Source of the DNA: Streptomyces sp. NRRL B-1140
GTDB taxonomy: Bacteria > Actinomycetota > Actinomycetes > Streptomycetales > Streptomycetaceae
Direction: 5' to 3'
Assembly: GCF_001280065.1 (NCBI RefSeq)
Contig: NZ_LGEA01000103.1
Span: 38,958 to 102,957 of the forward strand
Length of the DNA stretch: 64,000 nt
Part shown: positions 9,231-17,650 of the stretch, piece after piece
Position numbering within the stretch: the stretch's first letter is position 1
How the letters are laid out: every line of letters starts with the position of its first letter
Position numbers and translations under genes: made by a program
Notes under the pieces: model-generated
What the model was told of the DNA's origin: nothing
Databases searched by the model: none
The model's input: the letters and a program-made list of their open reading frames with translations, nothing else

Positions 9231-9446
9231 ATGGCACCGACTCCGACACCTTCCGCGGAACCCGACGACAGCCCGGACACCTATGTCGGCCTGGAGGCCG
9301 GCCGAGCCGAAAGCCTCGCGCGTGAGCGCGGCTGGCCCACGGTGCGCGCGCTGCCGCCCGGGGCGATCATCACGATGGAGTACCGCGTGGGCCGGCTGAA
9401 CTTCGAGGTCAAGGGCGGCCGGGTGGCGCGGGCCTGGAAGGGCTGA
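9231..9446 (+). CDS. Peptidase inhibitor I78 family protein
   Basis: The protein has 71 residues. The second half (RERGWPTVRALPPGAIITMEYR followed by a GRLNFEV-x-GGRVARAWKG end) matches the small I78 inhibitor fold: an Arg/Pro reactive loop and a C-terminal strand carrying the conserved N-F-x-V pattern. No signal peptide is present, so the Streptomyces member would be cytoplasmic and may not inhibit a secreted protease. The gene stands alone and is followed immediately by a strong terminator. Confidence 0.75.
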   Translation: MAPTPTPSAEPDDSPDTYVGLEAGRAESLARERGWPTVRALPPGAIITMEYRVGRLNFEVKGGRVARAWKG

Positions 9447-9455
9447 GATCCGGCG

Positions 9456-9487
9456 AGGCCCCGGTTCCGCTCCGGAACCGGGGCCTT
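9456..9487 (+). terminator. Rho-independent-type terminator
   Basis: A 13-bp perfect stem (arms 9456-9468 and 9474-9486) with a 5-nt loop lies 10 bp after the I78 gene. It also precedes the end of the convergent PAP2 gene and may work in both directions. Confidence 0.75.
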
Positions 9488-9521
9488 CGCCATGCCGGGG
9501 GCGGCGCGTACCGGCCGGTGG

Positions 9522-10514
9522 TCAGCCGCCCGTGACCGGCCGGGCCGACGAGGCGGAACCGCGCGCGTGGCGATCGGCGTGCGGCGGACGGCGGCTGCCT
9601 GCCGGGGTGACCGGCGAGCGCTCCGAGCGGACCGCGTGCGGGCCCGGCGCCAGATGGACCGCGGGCCGCGACGAGCGGGCCGCGACGTCGTCACGGTCGG
9701 GCAGGGGCGTGACGACGACGGGCGGCGCGCCGGTCGGAACCGCCGAGGTGCGGCGCCCGCGGGCCCGCAGACGGTCGCGCAGGCCGAAGATCGCGTTCTC
9801 GGCACGGGTGATCAGCGGCTCGAACCACGGCAGGCCGAGGAGGATCAGCAGACCCGCCGTCCAGCCGAGGAGCACATCGCTCAGCCAGTGCGTACCGAGG
9901 TAGACGGTGGCCATCCCGACGCCGAGCGAGGTCACCGCGGACACGGCGGACAGCCAGCGTTGCGCTCTGGCGCCGGAGGCCAGGTAGGCCAGGATTCCCC
10001 AGGTCACCACGGCGTTGGCGGTGTGACCGCTCGGAAATATATCGCCGCCGAGCCACATCTCGTTCGAGCCGATGACGGTCGCGTAGTGCGGTCCCAGACG
10101 GCCCATGCCGTACTTGGCGGCGCCGACCGTGATGTTCAGCAGCAGCAGCGAGACGCCGAGCGCGAGCAGGGGCCGCAGGGTGTGCTGCCGCCAGGAGCGC
10201 CAGCCCAGCCAGGCCGCCACCATCACGGCGGTCGGGCCGCGCTGTCCGAGAACCACGTAGTAGTCGACGAACCAGTGGATCTCCGACCACTGCTGGTACG
10301 GGCGGAAGAACATGACCTGCCAGTCGAGCCGGACCAGCCAGGACGTGATCACCACGGCCCACACGATCGCGCCGTAGAAGGCGAGGGTCGCCGCGAAGAG
10401 CACGATGCGGTGCCTGCTCATCTTCGGCAGGTCGATGTGGGCCGGTCGTTCCGGCTCACGGTCCAGCCGGGCGAAGACCCGGTCCAGACGGGTGAGCTTC
10501 GGTTCGGTACGCAC
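9522..10514 (-). CDS. PAP2-family membrane phosphatase
   Basis: The 330-residue protein has about six membrane helices and the three phosphatase signature motifs in order: K-x6-R-x-x-P-like KYGMGRLGP, FPSGH, and LGTHWLSD, giving the catalytic Ser-His and His-Asp pairs. Members dephosphorylate undecaprenyl pyrophosphate, phosphatidic acid or similar lipid phosphates at the membrane. A hydrophilic, low-complexity C-terminal tail of about 85 residues follows the last helix. The GTG at 10514 is preferred as start; the frame is open to 10559. The upstream gap (10515-10741) includes a locally AT-rich stretch at about 10640-10730 that should hold its promoter. Confidence 0.85.
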   Translation of the reverse strand: MRTEPKLTRLDRVFARLDREPERPAHIDLPKMSRHRIVLFAATLAFYGAIVWAVVITSWLVRLDWQVMFFRPYQQWSEIHWFVDYYVVLGQRGPTAVMVAAWLGWRSWRQHTLRPLLALGVSLLLLNITVGAAKYGMGRLGPHYATVIGSNEMWLGGDIFPSGHTANAVVTWGILAYLASGARAQRWLSAVSAVTSLGVGMATVYLGTHWLSDVLLGWTAGLLILLGLPWFEPLITRAENAIFGLRDRLRARGRRTSAVPTGAPPVVVTPLPDRDDVAARSSRPAVHLAPGPHAVRSERSPVTPAGSRRPPHADRHARGSASSARPVTGG

Positions 10515-10741
10515 CCAATCGACGTTACAGCGAGTGAGCTGAGATCCCGGGCGAATCAACGGCTTTGTGATGACGATGTGATGTGGGATTCCTCTCAGGA
10601 GCGGGTTTATTTCCAGCGAATCTGCAATCGCCGGGCGTGCCGGCCTTCAATTCCTTTGATCATTTCGGATGCGGGTTTTATCGCGCTTTTGAATTCGTTC
10701 ACCGGCGCATGGTGTCGAATTCCCCTGGTGCTCACAGCGGG

Positions 10742-11929
10742 TCAGGGCGGACCGGAGCCGTTCAGCCAGAACGCCCCGTACACGGCACCGGCCACCGCCA
10801 CGCACCCCAGCACTGTCGCTGACCAGCGGATACGCGCCCTGGCCAGGGCCAGGGCGAGGGGCAGCAGCAGCGGGAAGGCGGGCAGCAGCAACCGCGGTTT
10901 CGAGCCGAAGTAGCTCGACGCGCACAGGGCGAGCGCGGTCACGGCGCCGGTGTAGACCAGCAACGGCAGCGGCTGGCGCTGACGTACTCCGGTCGCATAC
11001 AGCCAGACGACTGACGCGACCCCGAGGATCAGCCCCACGCCGGCCAGGGCCGCCGGGAACGACGTGAACTTCTCGGCGACGAACCGGGCGAAGGCGTACC
11101 CGCCGTCGAAGCCGTTGCGCCATCCGGCCTGGACGTCCAGATACCCCAGCGGGCCCCTGCCTGTGCGGTGCCCGACCCAGAGCACGTAGCCGGCGGTGCC
11201 GAGCGGGGCCAGGAGCATGGCGAGGACGCGCCCGGTCCGGGTGCTGCGGCCGGCCGGAGAGCCGGTGGCATCAGGACCGGCCGTGCGGCCTTCCCGTACG
11301 AAGGCGGCCGCCGCCGTCACCCACACCGCCGCCACCACGGCCAGGCCCACCGGGCGGGTCAGTCCCGCGAGCAGGGCCAGCGTGCCCGCCGTCACCCACC
11401 GGCCGGTCAGCACCGCGTACAGCGCCCAGGCCGCGAGCGCCGTGAAGAGGGACTCGCTGTAGGCCATCCACTGCACGATCCCGACCGGCAGGACGGCCCA
11501 CAGCAACACCGCGCACACGCCCACCCTACGGCCGTACACATGGTCCGCCACCGCGAAGATGCCCCATGCCGCCGCGAGCGAGGCCAGCAGGCTGACGAGG
11601 AACCCCCCGTCCGCGTACGACAGCGGCGAGAGGGCCGCCACCAGCCGCTCCAGCCAGGGCAGCAGCGGGAAGAACGCCAGGTTCGAGTGCACGTCCCCGT
11701 TCGCCAGCCGCACCTCGTAGCCGTAACCGAGCTCGGCGACCCTGACGTACCAGAGCGCGTCCCAGCGGGCGGTCAGCAGCGTGTACGCGCTCTTGTCCCG
11801 CGCCCCGCTCCACAGGAAGAGGGCGACCAGGCCCAGGGCGCGGACGGCCGCGTACCCGGCGAGCGCCGGGGCCGCCCGGCGCAGGGCCCCGGCGCGGGAC
11901 GGGGCCGCGCGCGTGTCGAGATCGGTCAC
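10742..11929 (-). CDS. Multi-pass membrane mannosyltransferase-like protein (PIG-V type)
   Basis: The 395-residue protein has roughly nine to ten hydrophobic helices. Near the N-terminus, TARWDALWYVRVAELGYGYE matches the conserved first loop of PIG-V/GT-C lipid-linked mannosyltransferases, which use polyprenyl-phosphate sugars on the outer face of the membrane; a later SNLAFFPLLPWLERL segment is also typical. The GTG at 11929 is chosen because upstream codons look non-coding. The gene is divergent from the DHA2 exporter and shares a 263-bp region with it. Its sugar and acceptor are unknown. Confidence 0.78.
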   Translation of the reverse strand: MTDLDTRAAPSRAGALRRAAPALAGYAAVRALGLVALFLWSGARDKSAYTLLTARWDALWYVRVAELGYGYEVRLANGDVHSNLAFFPLLPWLERLVAALSPLSYADGGFLVSLLASLAAAWGIFAVADHVYGRRVGVCAVLLWAVLPVGIVQWMAYSESLFTALAAWALYAVLTGRWVTAGTLALLAGLTRPVGLAVVAAVWVTAAAAFVREGRTAGPDATGSPAGRSTRTGRVLAMLLAPLGTAGYVLWVGHRTGRGPLGYLDVQAGWRNGFDGGYAFARFVAEKFTSFPAALAGVGLILGVASVVWLYATGVRQRQPLPLLVYTGAVTALALCASSYFGSKPRLLLPAFPLLLPLALALARARIRWSATVLGCVAVAGAVYGAFWLNGSGPP

Positions 11930-11994
11930 CCGCCCGATTATCGACCCGGGCCGGAACCACCCGGTCGGCCGACGCGTCGACGACACGGGAGGAA

Positions 11995-12008
11995 GTGGCG
12001 TACGCCAC
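11995..12008. promoter_or_regulatory. Perfect palindrome between divergent genes
   Basis: GTGGCGTACGCCAC is a perfect 14-bp palindrome, followed at 12012-12024 by a second short inverted repeat (CCTCCG-C-CGGAGG). It lies 66 bp upstream of the mannosyltransferase start and 185 bp upstream of the exporter start, a position suited to an operator. No regulator gene is adjacent. Confidence 0.4.
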
Positions 12009-12192
12009 ATCCCTCCGCCGGAGGTGTGAGAGGTCCGCCACTGGTCTGCGCCGGGGACTCGCGTACGCTGACGTGTCACTCGCTTTTCGTTTGCGCCGGC
12101 CGGAGACCGCCGCTCCTCTCCGGCCGGGTCACGGGGGCGTCCCCCACTCCGTGAGCCCGCCGATCGCGAGGGAACATCTGGGAGGTACGTAC

Positions 12193-13794
12193 ATGTCCGG
12201 GACGACCACGGCCGCCGCTGCGCTGCGCCGTAGGGCGGCCGGGGCCGGTGCCAACCGCTGGGTGGTCCTCGTCGTCCTCTGCGTCAGCCTGCTGCTGGTC
12301 GCCGTCGACGCCACCGTGCTGCACGTGGCGGTCCCCGCCGTCACCGAGGACCTGAAGCCCGGCGGGATGGAGCTGCTCTGGATCGTCGACGTCTACCCGC
12401 TGGTCTGCGCCTCGCTGCTGATCCTGTTCGGCACGCTGGGCGACCGCATCGGCCGCCGGAGAGTCCTGCTCCTCGGATACGCGCTGTTCGGCGTCGCCTC
12501 CGGCCTCGCGGCCCTGGCCGACAACGCCCAGGTACTGATCGTGGCGCGGGCGCTGCTCGGCGTGGGCGGCGCGATGATCATGCCCGCCACCCTGTCGATC
12601 CTTCGGCAGGTCTTCCCGGACCGGCGGGAACGGGCGCTCGCGATCGGCATATGGAGCGCCGTGGCCGCGGTGGGCGCGGCGGTCGGTCCGCTGCTCGGCG
12701 GCTTCCTGCTGGAGCACTTCTGGTGGGGCTCGGTGTTCCTCGTCAACATCCCGCTGATGCTGGTCAGCCTCCCGGTGGGGCGGCTGTTGCTGCCCGAGTC
12801 GAAGGGGGACGGCAAGGGCCCCTGGGACGTGGTGGGCGCGCTGATGGCGGCGGCCGGACTGTTCGGTGTCGTGCTGGGCGTGAAGCGGCTCGGCAGCGGG
12901 GGGGCGCCGGGCAGCCTGCTCACCGTGCTGCCGCTGGTGGCGGGCGCGGCCCTGCTGGCCGGCTTCGTACGGCGGCAGCGGCGGCGGGAGTATCCGCTGG
13001 TGGACCTCAGGATGTTCGCGCGGCCGGCGTTCAGCACGTCCGTGGGGTGCATCGTGCTGGCGATGCTCGCGCTGGTGGGTCTGGAACTGATCGCCGCCCA
13101 GTATCTGCAGCTGGTGCTCGGGCTGTCGCCGCTGGAGACCGGGCTGCGGCTGCTGCCGCTGACGTTCGCGGCGATGGCTGCCGGGCTGGCCGGCGCGCGG
13201 ATGCTGCGGCGGTTCGGACCGCGGCGGATGGTGTGCGCCGGGTTCTGCCTCACGGCGTTCGCCGTGGTGCTGCTGACGGCGCTGGGGCGGACGGACGACT
13301 GGGCGCTGATGCTGAGCGGGTTCGTACTGCTCGGCTTCGGGCTGGAGACGACGCTGTTCGGGGCGTACGAGTCGATGCTGAGCGAGGCGCCGCAGGAGCA
13401 GGCCGGTGGGGCGGCGGCCATCGGGGAGACGTCGTACCAGCTCGGGGCCGGGATCGGGATCGCACTGCTCGGCACGGTGATGAACGCGGCGTACACGCCC
13501 GGGCTGTCGGGCGTCCCCGGGGTTCCGGCGTCGGCGTCCGCGTCCGCGGGGCATTCGCTGGGGGAGGCGTACGAGGTCGCCGCGCAGCTGGGCGGGTCCG
13601 CCGGTACCGCTCTGCGGCATGCGGCCCGGGACGCGTTCGTGCACGGGCTGCATGTGACGTTGCTGGTGAGCGCGGCGTTGCTGCTGCTCGGGGCGGCGAT
13701 GGCGTTGCGGCTGCCGCGGGTGATGCAGTGTGAGCCGGAGCAGGTGGAGCTTCCTGCCCCTAGGGATGCTGCGGACTCACGCGTCTCGGTGTGA
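12193..13794 (+). CDS. DHA2-family MFS drug exporter (14 TM)
   Basis: The 533-residue protein has fourteen predicted helices. MFS signatures are present: DATVLHVAVPAV in TM1 (typical of the DHA2/EmrB-QacA-SmvA group), GDRIGRRRVLL in the TM2-3 loop, and a motif-C-like glycine-rich helix GAAVGPLLGG in TM5. Such pumps expel cationic dyes, antiseptics or antibiotics using the proton gradient. GGAGG lies 8 nt before the ATG at 12193. No TetR gene is adjacent, unlike many such pumps. Confidence 0.88.
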   Translation: MSGTTTAAAALRRRAAGAGANRWVVLVVLCVSLLLVAVDATVLHVAVPAVTEDLKPGGMELLWIVDVYPLVCASLLILFGTLGDRIGRRRVLLLGYALFGVASGLAALADNAQVLIVARALLGVGGAMIMPATLSILRQVFPDRRERALAIGIWSAVAAVGAAVGPLLGGFLLEHFWWGSVFLVNIPLMLVSLPVGRLLLPESKGDGKGPWDVVGALMAAAGLFGVVLGVKRLGSGGAPGSLLTVLPLVAGAALLAGFVRRQRRREYPLVDLRMFARPAFSTSVGCIVLAMLALVGLELIAAQYLQLVLGLSPLETGLRLLPLTFAAMAAGLAGARMLRRFGPRRMVCAGFCLTAFAVVLLTALGRTDDWALMLSGFVLLGFGLETTLFGAYESMLSEAPQEQAGGAAAIGETSYQLGAGIGIALLGTVMNAAYTPGLSGVPGVPASASASAGHSLGEAYEVAAQLGGSAGTALRHAARDAFVHGLHVTLLVSAALLLLGAAMALRLPRVMQCEPEQVELPAPRDAADSRVSV

Positions 13795-13829
13795 CGCCCC
13801 TTCGCCCAGGGCGCGTCCGCCCAGGGGCG
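13795..13829 (+). terminator. Possible terminator after the MFS gene
   Basis: Arms CGCCCCT (13795-13801) and AGGGGCG (13823-13829) pair across a 21-nt loop that itself can form a small CGCCC/GGGCG stem. It starts right at the stop codon. The long loop makes it uncertain. Confidence 0.4.
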
Positions 13830-13926
13830 ACCCCCGAGGGCGCTTGGCCCCCACTGGGCGACCTCGACCCGTGAAGTTGGCGGCTACGGGTGGTGCATGG
13901 GCTGACCGGCGTCGTAGCGTCGTGGT

Positions 13927-13937
13927 TAGCAGTGCTA
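13927..13937. promoter_or_regulatory. Short inverted repeat in the acyl-CoA dehydrogenase leader
   Basis: TAGCA-G-TGCTA is an 11-bp inverted repeat 28 bp upstream of the ATG at 13965, in an unusually AT-rich leader that ends with GGAGGG. It may be an operator. It recalls half of a CIRCE element but lacks the 9-bp spacer, so HrcA control is not claimed. Confidence 0.3.
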
Positions 13938-13964
13938 GTTAAAGAGCTTCGGAGGGTGTCGATC

Positions 13965-15155
13965 ATGTCCGGTTCGTCCAAGCTGCCTTCTTTCGATCCC
14001 GGCGATCCCCTCGGCCTGGACGACCTGCTCGAGCCCGAGGACCTGGGGATCAGGGACACCGTGCGGGCCTGGGCCGCGGACCGGGTGCTGCCGTTCGTCG
14101 CCGAGTGGTACGAGAAGGGGGAGCTGCCGGCGATCCGGGAGCTGGCCAGGGAACTCGGCGGCATCGGGGCCCTGGGGATGTCCCTCGACGGATACGGGTG
14201 TGCCGGTGCGTCCGCCGTGCAGTACGGGCTCGCCTGCCTGGAACTGGAGGCCGCCGACTCCGGCATCCGTTCCCTCGTCTCCGTGCAGGGCTCCCTCGCG
14301 ATGTATGCCATCCACCGCTTCGGCAGCGAGGAACAGAAGCAGCGGTGGCTGCCGCGCATGGCCGCCGGAGAGGTCATCGGCTGCTTCGGGCTCACCGAGC
14401 CCGACCACGGCTCCGACCCCGCCGCCATGCGGACGTACGCCAAACGCGACGGCACCGACTGGATCCTCAACGGCCGCAAGATGTGGATCACCAACGGGTC
14501 GGTCGCCGGTGTCGCCGTCGTGTGGGCGCAGACCGAGGAGGGGATCCGCGGGTTCGCCGTGCCCACCGACAGCGCCGGGTTCTCCGCTCCCGAGATCAAG
14601 CACAAGTGGTCCCTGAGGGCCTCCGTCACCAGCGAGCTCGTGCTCGACGACGTGCGGCTGCCCGCCGACGCCGTCCTCCCGGAGGTCACCGGCCTGCGCG
14701 GGCCCCTCAGCTGTCTGTCGCACGCCCGGTACGGAATCGTGTGGGGCGCCATGGGTGCGGCCCGTGCCAGTTTCGAGGCCGCGGTCGAGTACGCGAAGTC
14801 GCGGGAACAGTTCGGGCGGCCCATCGGCGGCTTCCAGCTCACCCAGGCCAAAATCGCCGACATGGCGGTCGAACTGCACAAGGGGATCCTGCTCGCCCAT
14901 CATCTGGGGCGACGGATGGACGCCGGCCGCCTGCGTCCCGAGCAGGTCAGCTTCGGCAAGCTCAACAACGTCCGGGAGGCGATCGAGATCTGCCGCACGG
15001 CCCGGACGATTCTCGGCGCCAACGGGATCTCGCTCGAATATCCCGTGATGCGGCACGCGACCAACCTCGAGTCGGTGCTCACCTATGAGGGCACCGTCGA
15101 GATGCACCAGCTCGTGCTGGGCAAGGCGCTCACCGGACTCGACGCCTTCCGGTAG
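13965..15155 (+). CDS. Acyl-CoA dehydrogenase, glutaryl-CoA dehydrogenase-like
   Basis: The protein has 396 residues, a normal length for the family. Seen in order: an N-terminal helical domain (DPLGLDDLLEPEDLGIRD), the FAD-contact beta domain (CFGLTEPDHGSDP and MWITNGS), and the C-terminal helical domain with SREQFGRPIGGFQ and TYEGTVEMHQLVLGKALTG. The Glu in TYEGT occupies the catalytic-base position of glutaryl-CoA dehydrogenases, which oxidise and decarboxylate glutaryl-CoA in lysine/tryptophan breakdown. Assignment to glutaryl-CoA rather than another acyl-CoA is by motif similarity only. GGAGGG precedes the ATG. Confidence 0.87.
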   Translation: MSGSSKLPSFDPGDPLGLDDLLEPEDLGIRDTVRAWAADRVLPFVAEWYEKGELPAIRELARELGGIGALGMSLDGYGCAGASAVQYGLACLELEAADSGIRSLVSVQGSLAMYAIHRFGSEEQKQRWLPRMAAGEVIGCFGLTEPDHGSDPAAMRTYAKRDGTDWILNGRKMWITNGSVAGVAVVWAQTEEGIRGFAVPTDSAGFSAPEIKHKWSLRASVTSELVLDDVRLPADAVLPEVTGLRGPLSCLSHARYGIVWGAMGAARASFEAAVEYAKSREQFGRPIGGFQLTQAKIADMAVELHKGILLAHHLGRRMDAGRLRPEQVSFGKLNNVREAIEICRTARTILGANGISLEYPVMRHATNLESVLTYEGTVEMHQLVLGKALTGLDAFR

Positions 15156-15177
15156 GCCGGTCCGGTAACCCCGCGGG

Positions 15178-15202
15178 GGCAGGGCCGGTGAGCGGCCCTG
15201 CC
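15178..15202. terminator. Bidirectional terminator between convergent genes
   Basis: A perfect 10-bp stem (15178-15187 and 15193-15202, loop GTGAG) fills the gap between the acyl-CoA dehydrogenase stop and the convergent sepF stop at 15203. Confidence 0.7.
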
Positions 15203-15643
15203 TCAGCTCTGGTTGAAGAAGCCGTCCGTACGGTGTCCGGCCGGGTCGCCGTTGACGATCTCCGTGTGGGCCGGGGTCAGCAGGAACACGCGGGTCGAGA
15301 CTCTCTCGATCGAACCGCGCAGCCCGAAGATCAGCCCGGCCGCGAAGTCGACCACGCGCTTGGCGTCGGACGCTTCCATGGCCGTGAGGTTCATGATGAC
15401 CGGCACGCCCTCGCGGAACAGTTCGCCGATGGCGCGTGCGTCCCGGAAGCTGTCCGGGGTCACCGTGCCGATGCGGCGGCCCTTCTCCTCGGCGACGTCC
15501 GAGGCCACCTTGACGCGTGGGTCGGTGACCCAGGCTTCCCCGGGCTCGTTTCCGTCGGAGTAGTCGTCGTCGTCGTAGTAACGCTCGTCTTCGTTGTCGT
15601 CGACGAGGCCAAGCCAGGCACTTGCCTTGCGTACCGATCCCAT
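15203..15643 (-). CDS. sepF: SepF-like cell division protein (paralogue)
   Basis: This 146-residue protein has an N-terminal acidic linker ([14 protein letters not shown]) followed by the SepF core of about 80 residues ([15 protein letters not shown], [37 protein letters not shown]). SepF polymerises on the membrane and aligns FtsZ during septation. Streptomyces has several SepF paralogues; this one is not next to ftsZ and is shorter than the division-cluster copy, so it is probably the SepF2 type. GGAGG precedes the ATG. It is divergent from the DUF5685 gene across 290 bp. Confidence 0.88.
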   Translation of the reverse strand: MGSVRKASAWLGLVDDNEDERYYDDDDYSDGNEPGEAWVTDPRVKVASDVAEEKGRRIGTVTPDSFRDARAIGELFREGVPVIMNLTAMEASDAKRVVDFAAGLIFGLRGSIERVSTRVFLLTPAHTEIVNGDPAGHRTDGFFNQS

Positions 15644-15842
15644 GGACGCCTCCTCTCACAGCGGTCTTTCTGCTTTCCGCATCCCTATGGTCGTCCATGA
15701 TGCGGATGGCGCGCCAAGTGGATAGACGCCGCACGGGGGGTTTGTGACGGTACTGGTGCACAGCGATTCCGTCGAGAGTCCGTGTGTCCCAAGGGCCGTT
15801 TCCCAAACGGCTGCTGACTGTGAGTGAAATATGATTCTTCCC

Positions 15843-15875
15843 GGCGTACGGGTGATGGCCGGGGCGTACGGGTGA
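15843..15875 (+). repeat. Two direct copies of a 13-bp element in a promoter region
   Basis: GGCGTACGGGTGA occurs at 15843-15855 and again at 15863-15875, exactly 20 bp apart, upstream of the GTG at 15934. Two sites about two helical turns apart suggest side-by-side binding by a regulator of the DUF5685 gene. Confidence 0.5.
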
Positions 15876-15933
15876 ATGCGGGGGCCGGTACGATGCCGCA
15901 GCTCAGCGTCGTCAGGAAGTTCGGGGGAGCGTC

Positions 15934-17169
15934 GTGTTCGGAATCGTCAGGCCTTGCAGACACCGGCTCGGAGACGAGCTCGCCGGCCAGTGGATGGCGC
16001 ATTTGTGCGGGCTTTGCCTCGCTCTGCGCGGTGATCACGGGCAGTTCGCCCGGATAGTCACGAATTACGACGGGCTGCTTCTCTCGGTTCTGACGGAGGC
16101 TCAGGCGGAGGGCGGGGGTGGTGCAGGTCGGCGTACGGCCGGGCCGTGCCCGCTGCGCGGCATGCGCACCGCCTCCGTCGCGGACGGCGAGGGAGCCCGG
16201 CTCGCGGCAGCGGTTTCCCTGGTGCTGGCCTCGGCCAAGGTCCGCGATCACGTCACCGACGGTGACGGGCTGCTGGCCCGCAGGCCGGTGGCCCGTGCCG
16301 CACGCAGGGTCGCCAAGAGCTTCGACACGGCCGGTGCCCGGAGCGGCACCGCTGTGGGATTCGACACCTCTCTGCTGGTCGACGCGGTGGACCGGCAGGC
16401 CGGAATCGAGGTACTGGCCGGGCCCGGGACGCCGATCCTCACGGTCACCGAGCCGACCGAGACCGCCACCGCCGCCGCCTTCGCGCACACCGCGGTCCTC
16501 GCCGGCCGGCCGGACAACGCCGGACCGCTGTCCGAGGCCGGGCGGCTCTTCGGACGCCTCGCCCACCTGCTGGACGCCGTGGAGGACCGCCACGCTGATG
16601 CCGCGTCAGGTGCCTGGAACCCGATCACCGCGACCGGCACCTCCCTCGCGGAGGCCAGGCGGCTCGCCGACGGCGCGGTGCACGGCGTGCGGCTCGCGCT
16701 GCGCGACGCCGAGTTCACCGATGCGCGGCTCGTGCATCTGCTACTGGTGCACGAACTGCGGCGCTCGGTGGACCGGGCGTTCGGCACGGTGCCGGTGTGT
16801 GCCTCCCATCAGGGCGGCGGGCCCTACGGACCGCAGGGACCCCACGGGCAGCAGCCGCCGGGGCCCTACGGCTCCCCGCAGCACCCGTACGCGGGCGGCG
16901 GAAACCCGTACGCCGGTGGCGGTAGTGGTGGTGGCGCGTACGGCGGGGACGGTTTCGGCGGCGGTTTCGGTGGGGGTGCTCCGGTGCCCCAGCCGCCCCG
17001 CCGGCGTGGATTCTGGGCCGGATGCGGGATGTTCTGGCTGCTGTGCTGCACCTGCAAGCTGTGCTGCGCCAAGGAGTACGAGGGGCCGTGGTCCCGTAAG
17101 AAGCGCGAGGGCGTCTGCCGGGACTGCGACTGCGACGGGTGCGACTGCTGCTGCCCCTGCGATGGCTGA
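15934..17169 (+). CDS. DUF5685 protein with a Cys-rich C-terminus
   Basis: The 411-residue protein begins FGIVRPCRHRLGDELAGQWMAHLCGLCLALRGDHG, the DUF5685 signature with paired C-x-x-C-like cysteines, and continues as an all-alpha domain to about residue 285. Then follow a Gly/Pro/Tyr-rich linker (290-345), a short hydrophobic stretch (FWAGCGMFWLL) and a tail with about 18 Cys within the last 60 residues, including CC-T-C-K-L-CC and clustered D-C-D-C pairs. The function of DUF5685 is unknown; the tail could bind metal or be lipid- or disulfide-modified. The GTG start at 15934 follows GGGGGAG. Confidence 0.83.
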   Translation: MFGIVRPCRHRLGDELAGQWMAHLCGLCLALRGDHGQFARIVTNYDGLLLSVLTEAQAEGGGGAGRRTAGPCPLRGMRTASVADGEGARLAAAVSLVLASAKVRDHVTDGDGLLARRPVARAARRVAKSFDTAGARSGTAVGFDTSLLVDAVDRQAGIEVLAGPGTPILTVTEPTETATAAAFAHTAVLAGRPDNAGPLSEAGRLFGRLAHLLDAVEDRHADAASGAWNPITATGTSLAEARRLADGAVHGVRLALRDAEFTDARLVHLLLVHELRRSVDRAFGTVPVCASHQGGGPYGPQGPHGQQPPGPYGSPQHPYAGGGNPYAGGGSGGGAYGGDGFGGGFGGGAPVPQPPRRRGFWAGCGMFWLLCCTCKLCCAKEYEGPWSRKKREGVCRDCDCDGCDCCCPCDG

Positions 17170-17203
17170 CCTGCGCTCCAGGGCTGTCCGGGGGGCGTGG
17201 GGC

Positions 17204-17423
17204 GTGCGGGCCTTCGACCTGGAATCCTCCGTGCGCCGGGCGTTCGGTGGTCTGTGCGTCACGCCGTTTGACCGCCCCGGGCGCCGTCGGGCGTACCACC
17301 GTCGGCTTCAACCGGACGCTGCTGCCGCCCTGTGTGTTCGCCGGACACTTCGTGTGCCCCTCCCCGCCGTCGGGGAACACGCTGGACGTCGGGGTCGCGG
17401 CGGGGGAGCGCACGTTGGTGTGA
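17204..17423 (+). pseudogene. Remnant of a DUF1684 gene (internal deletion plus frameshift)
   Basis: Two pieces of the DUF1684 fold lie side by side in different frames. From 17204 to about 17278 one frame reads VRAFDLESSVRRAFGGL...PFDRP, like the 'R-V-x-D-x-x-S-x-x-R-x-x-F-x-G...P-x-D-P' part of the family. From about 17280 to the TGA at 17423 another frame reads GRTTVGFNRTLLPPCVFAGH followed by FVCPSPPSGNTLDV-x-V-x-AGE, matching the C-terminal 'D-F-N-R-x-x-x-P-P-C...C-P-L-P-P-x-N-x-L-x-V-x-x-x-A-G-E' signature. The roughly 80 residues that normally lie between are missing and there is no start. This is a decayed gene. The rest of the gap to 17650 carries the next gene's promoter (candidate -35 TTGCGC at 17501, -10 AATACT at 17525). 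Confidence 0.7.
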
Positions 17424-17650
17424 GGCGCGGCCGGGGGTGAAAGGCGGGCGCGGAGCGGCTTCGTAAAGATCCATCAAAGGCGCGAGTCCGAAAGGCACTC
17501 TTGCGCCGACCGGCCGTTCGGCCGAATACTCCCCCTCAGCGCTTGTCAGGGGCACGGCGTGTTCGGAATCCGGACGACCGGTCCCAGGCTGCGCCTCACG
17601 GGCCCGAAACCCCACGAGGGCCCCCTACTTCCTTTGTGGAGGAACGAAAA

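Noticed and set aside
13927..13937. TAGCAGTGCTA as a CIRCE (HrcA) element
   Set aside because: CIRCE needs 9-bp arms with a 9-bp spacer; only a partial match of the arms without a spacer is present.
17259..17615. 118-residue minus-strand ORF
   Set aside because: No domain or Shine-Dalgarno support, and it runs antisense to the DUF1684 relic and the protease promoter.
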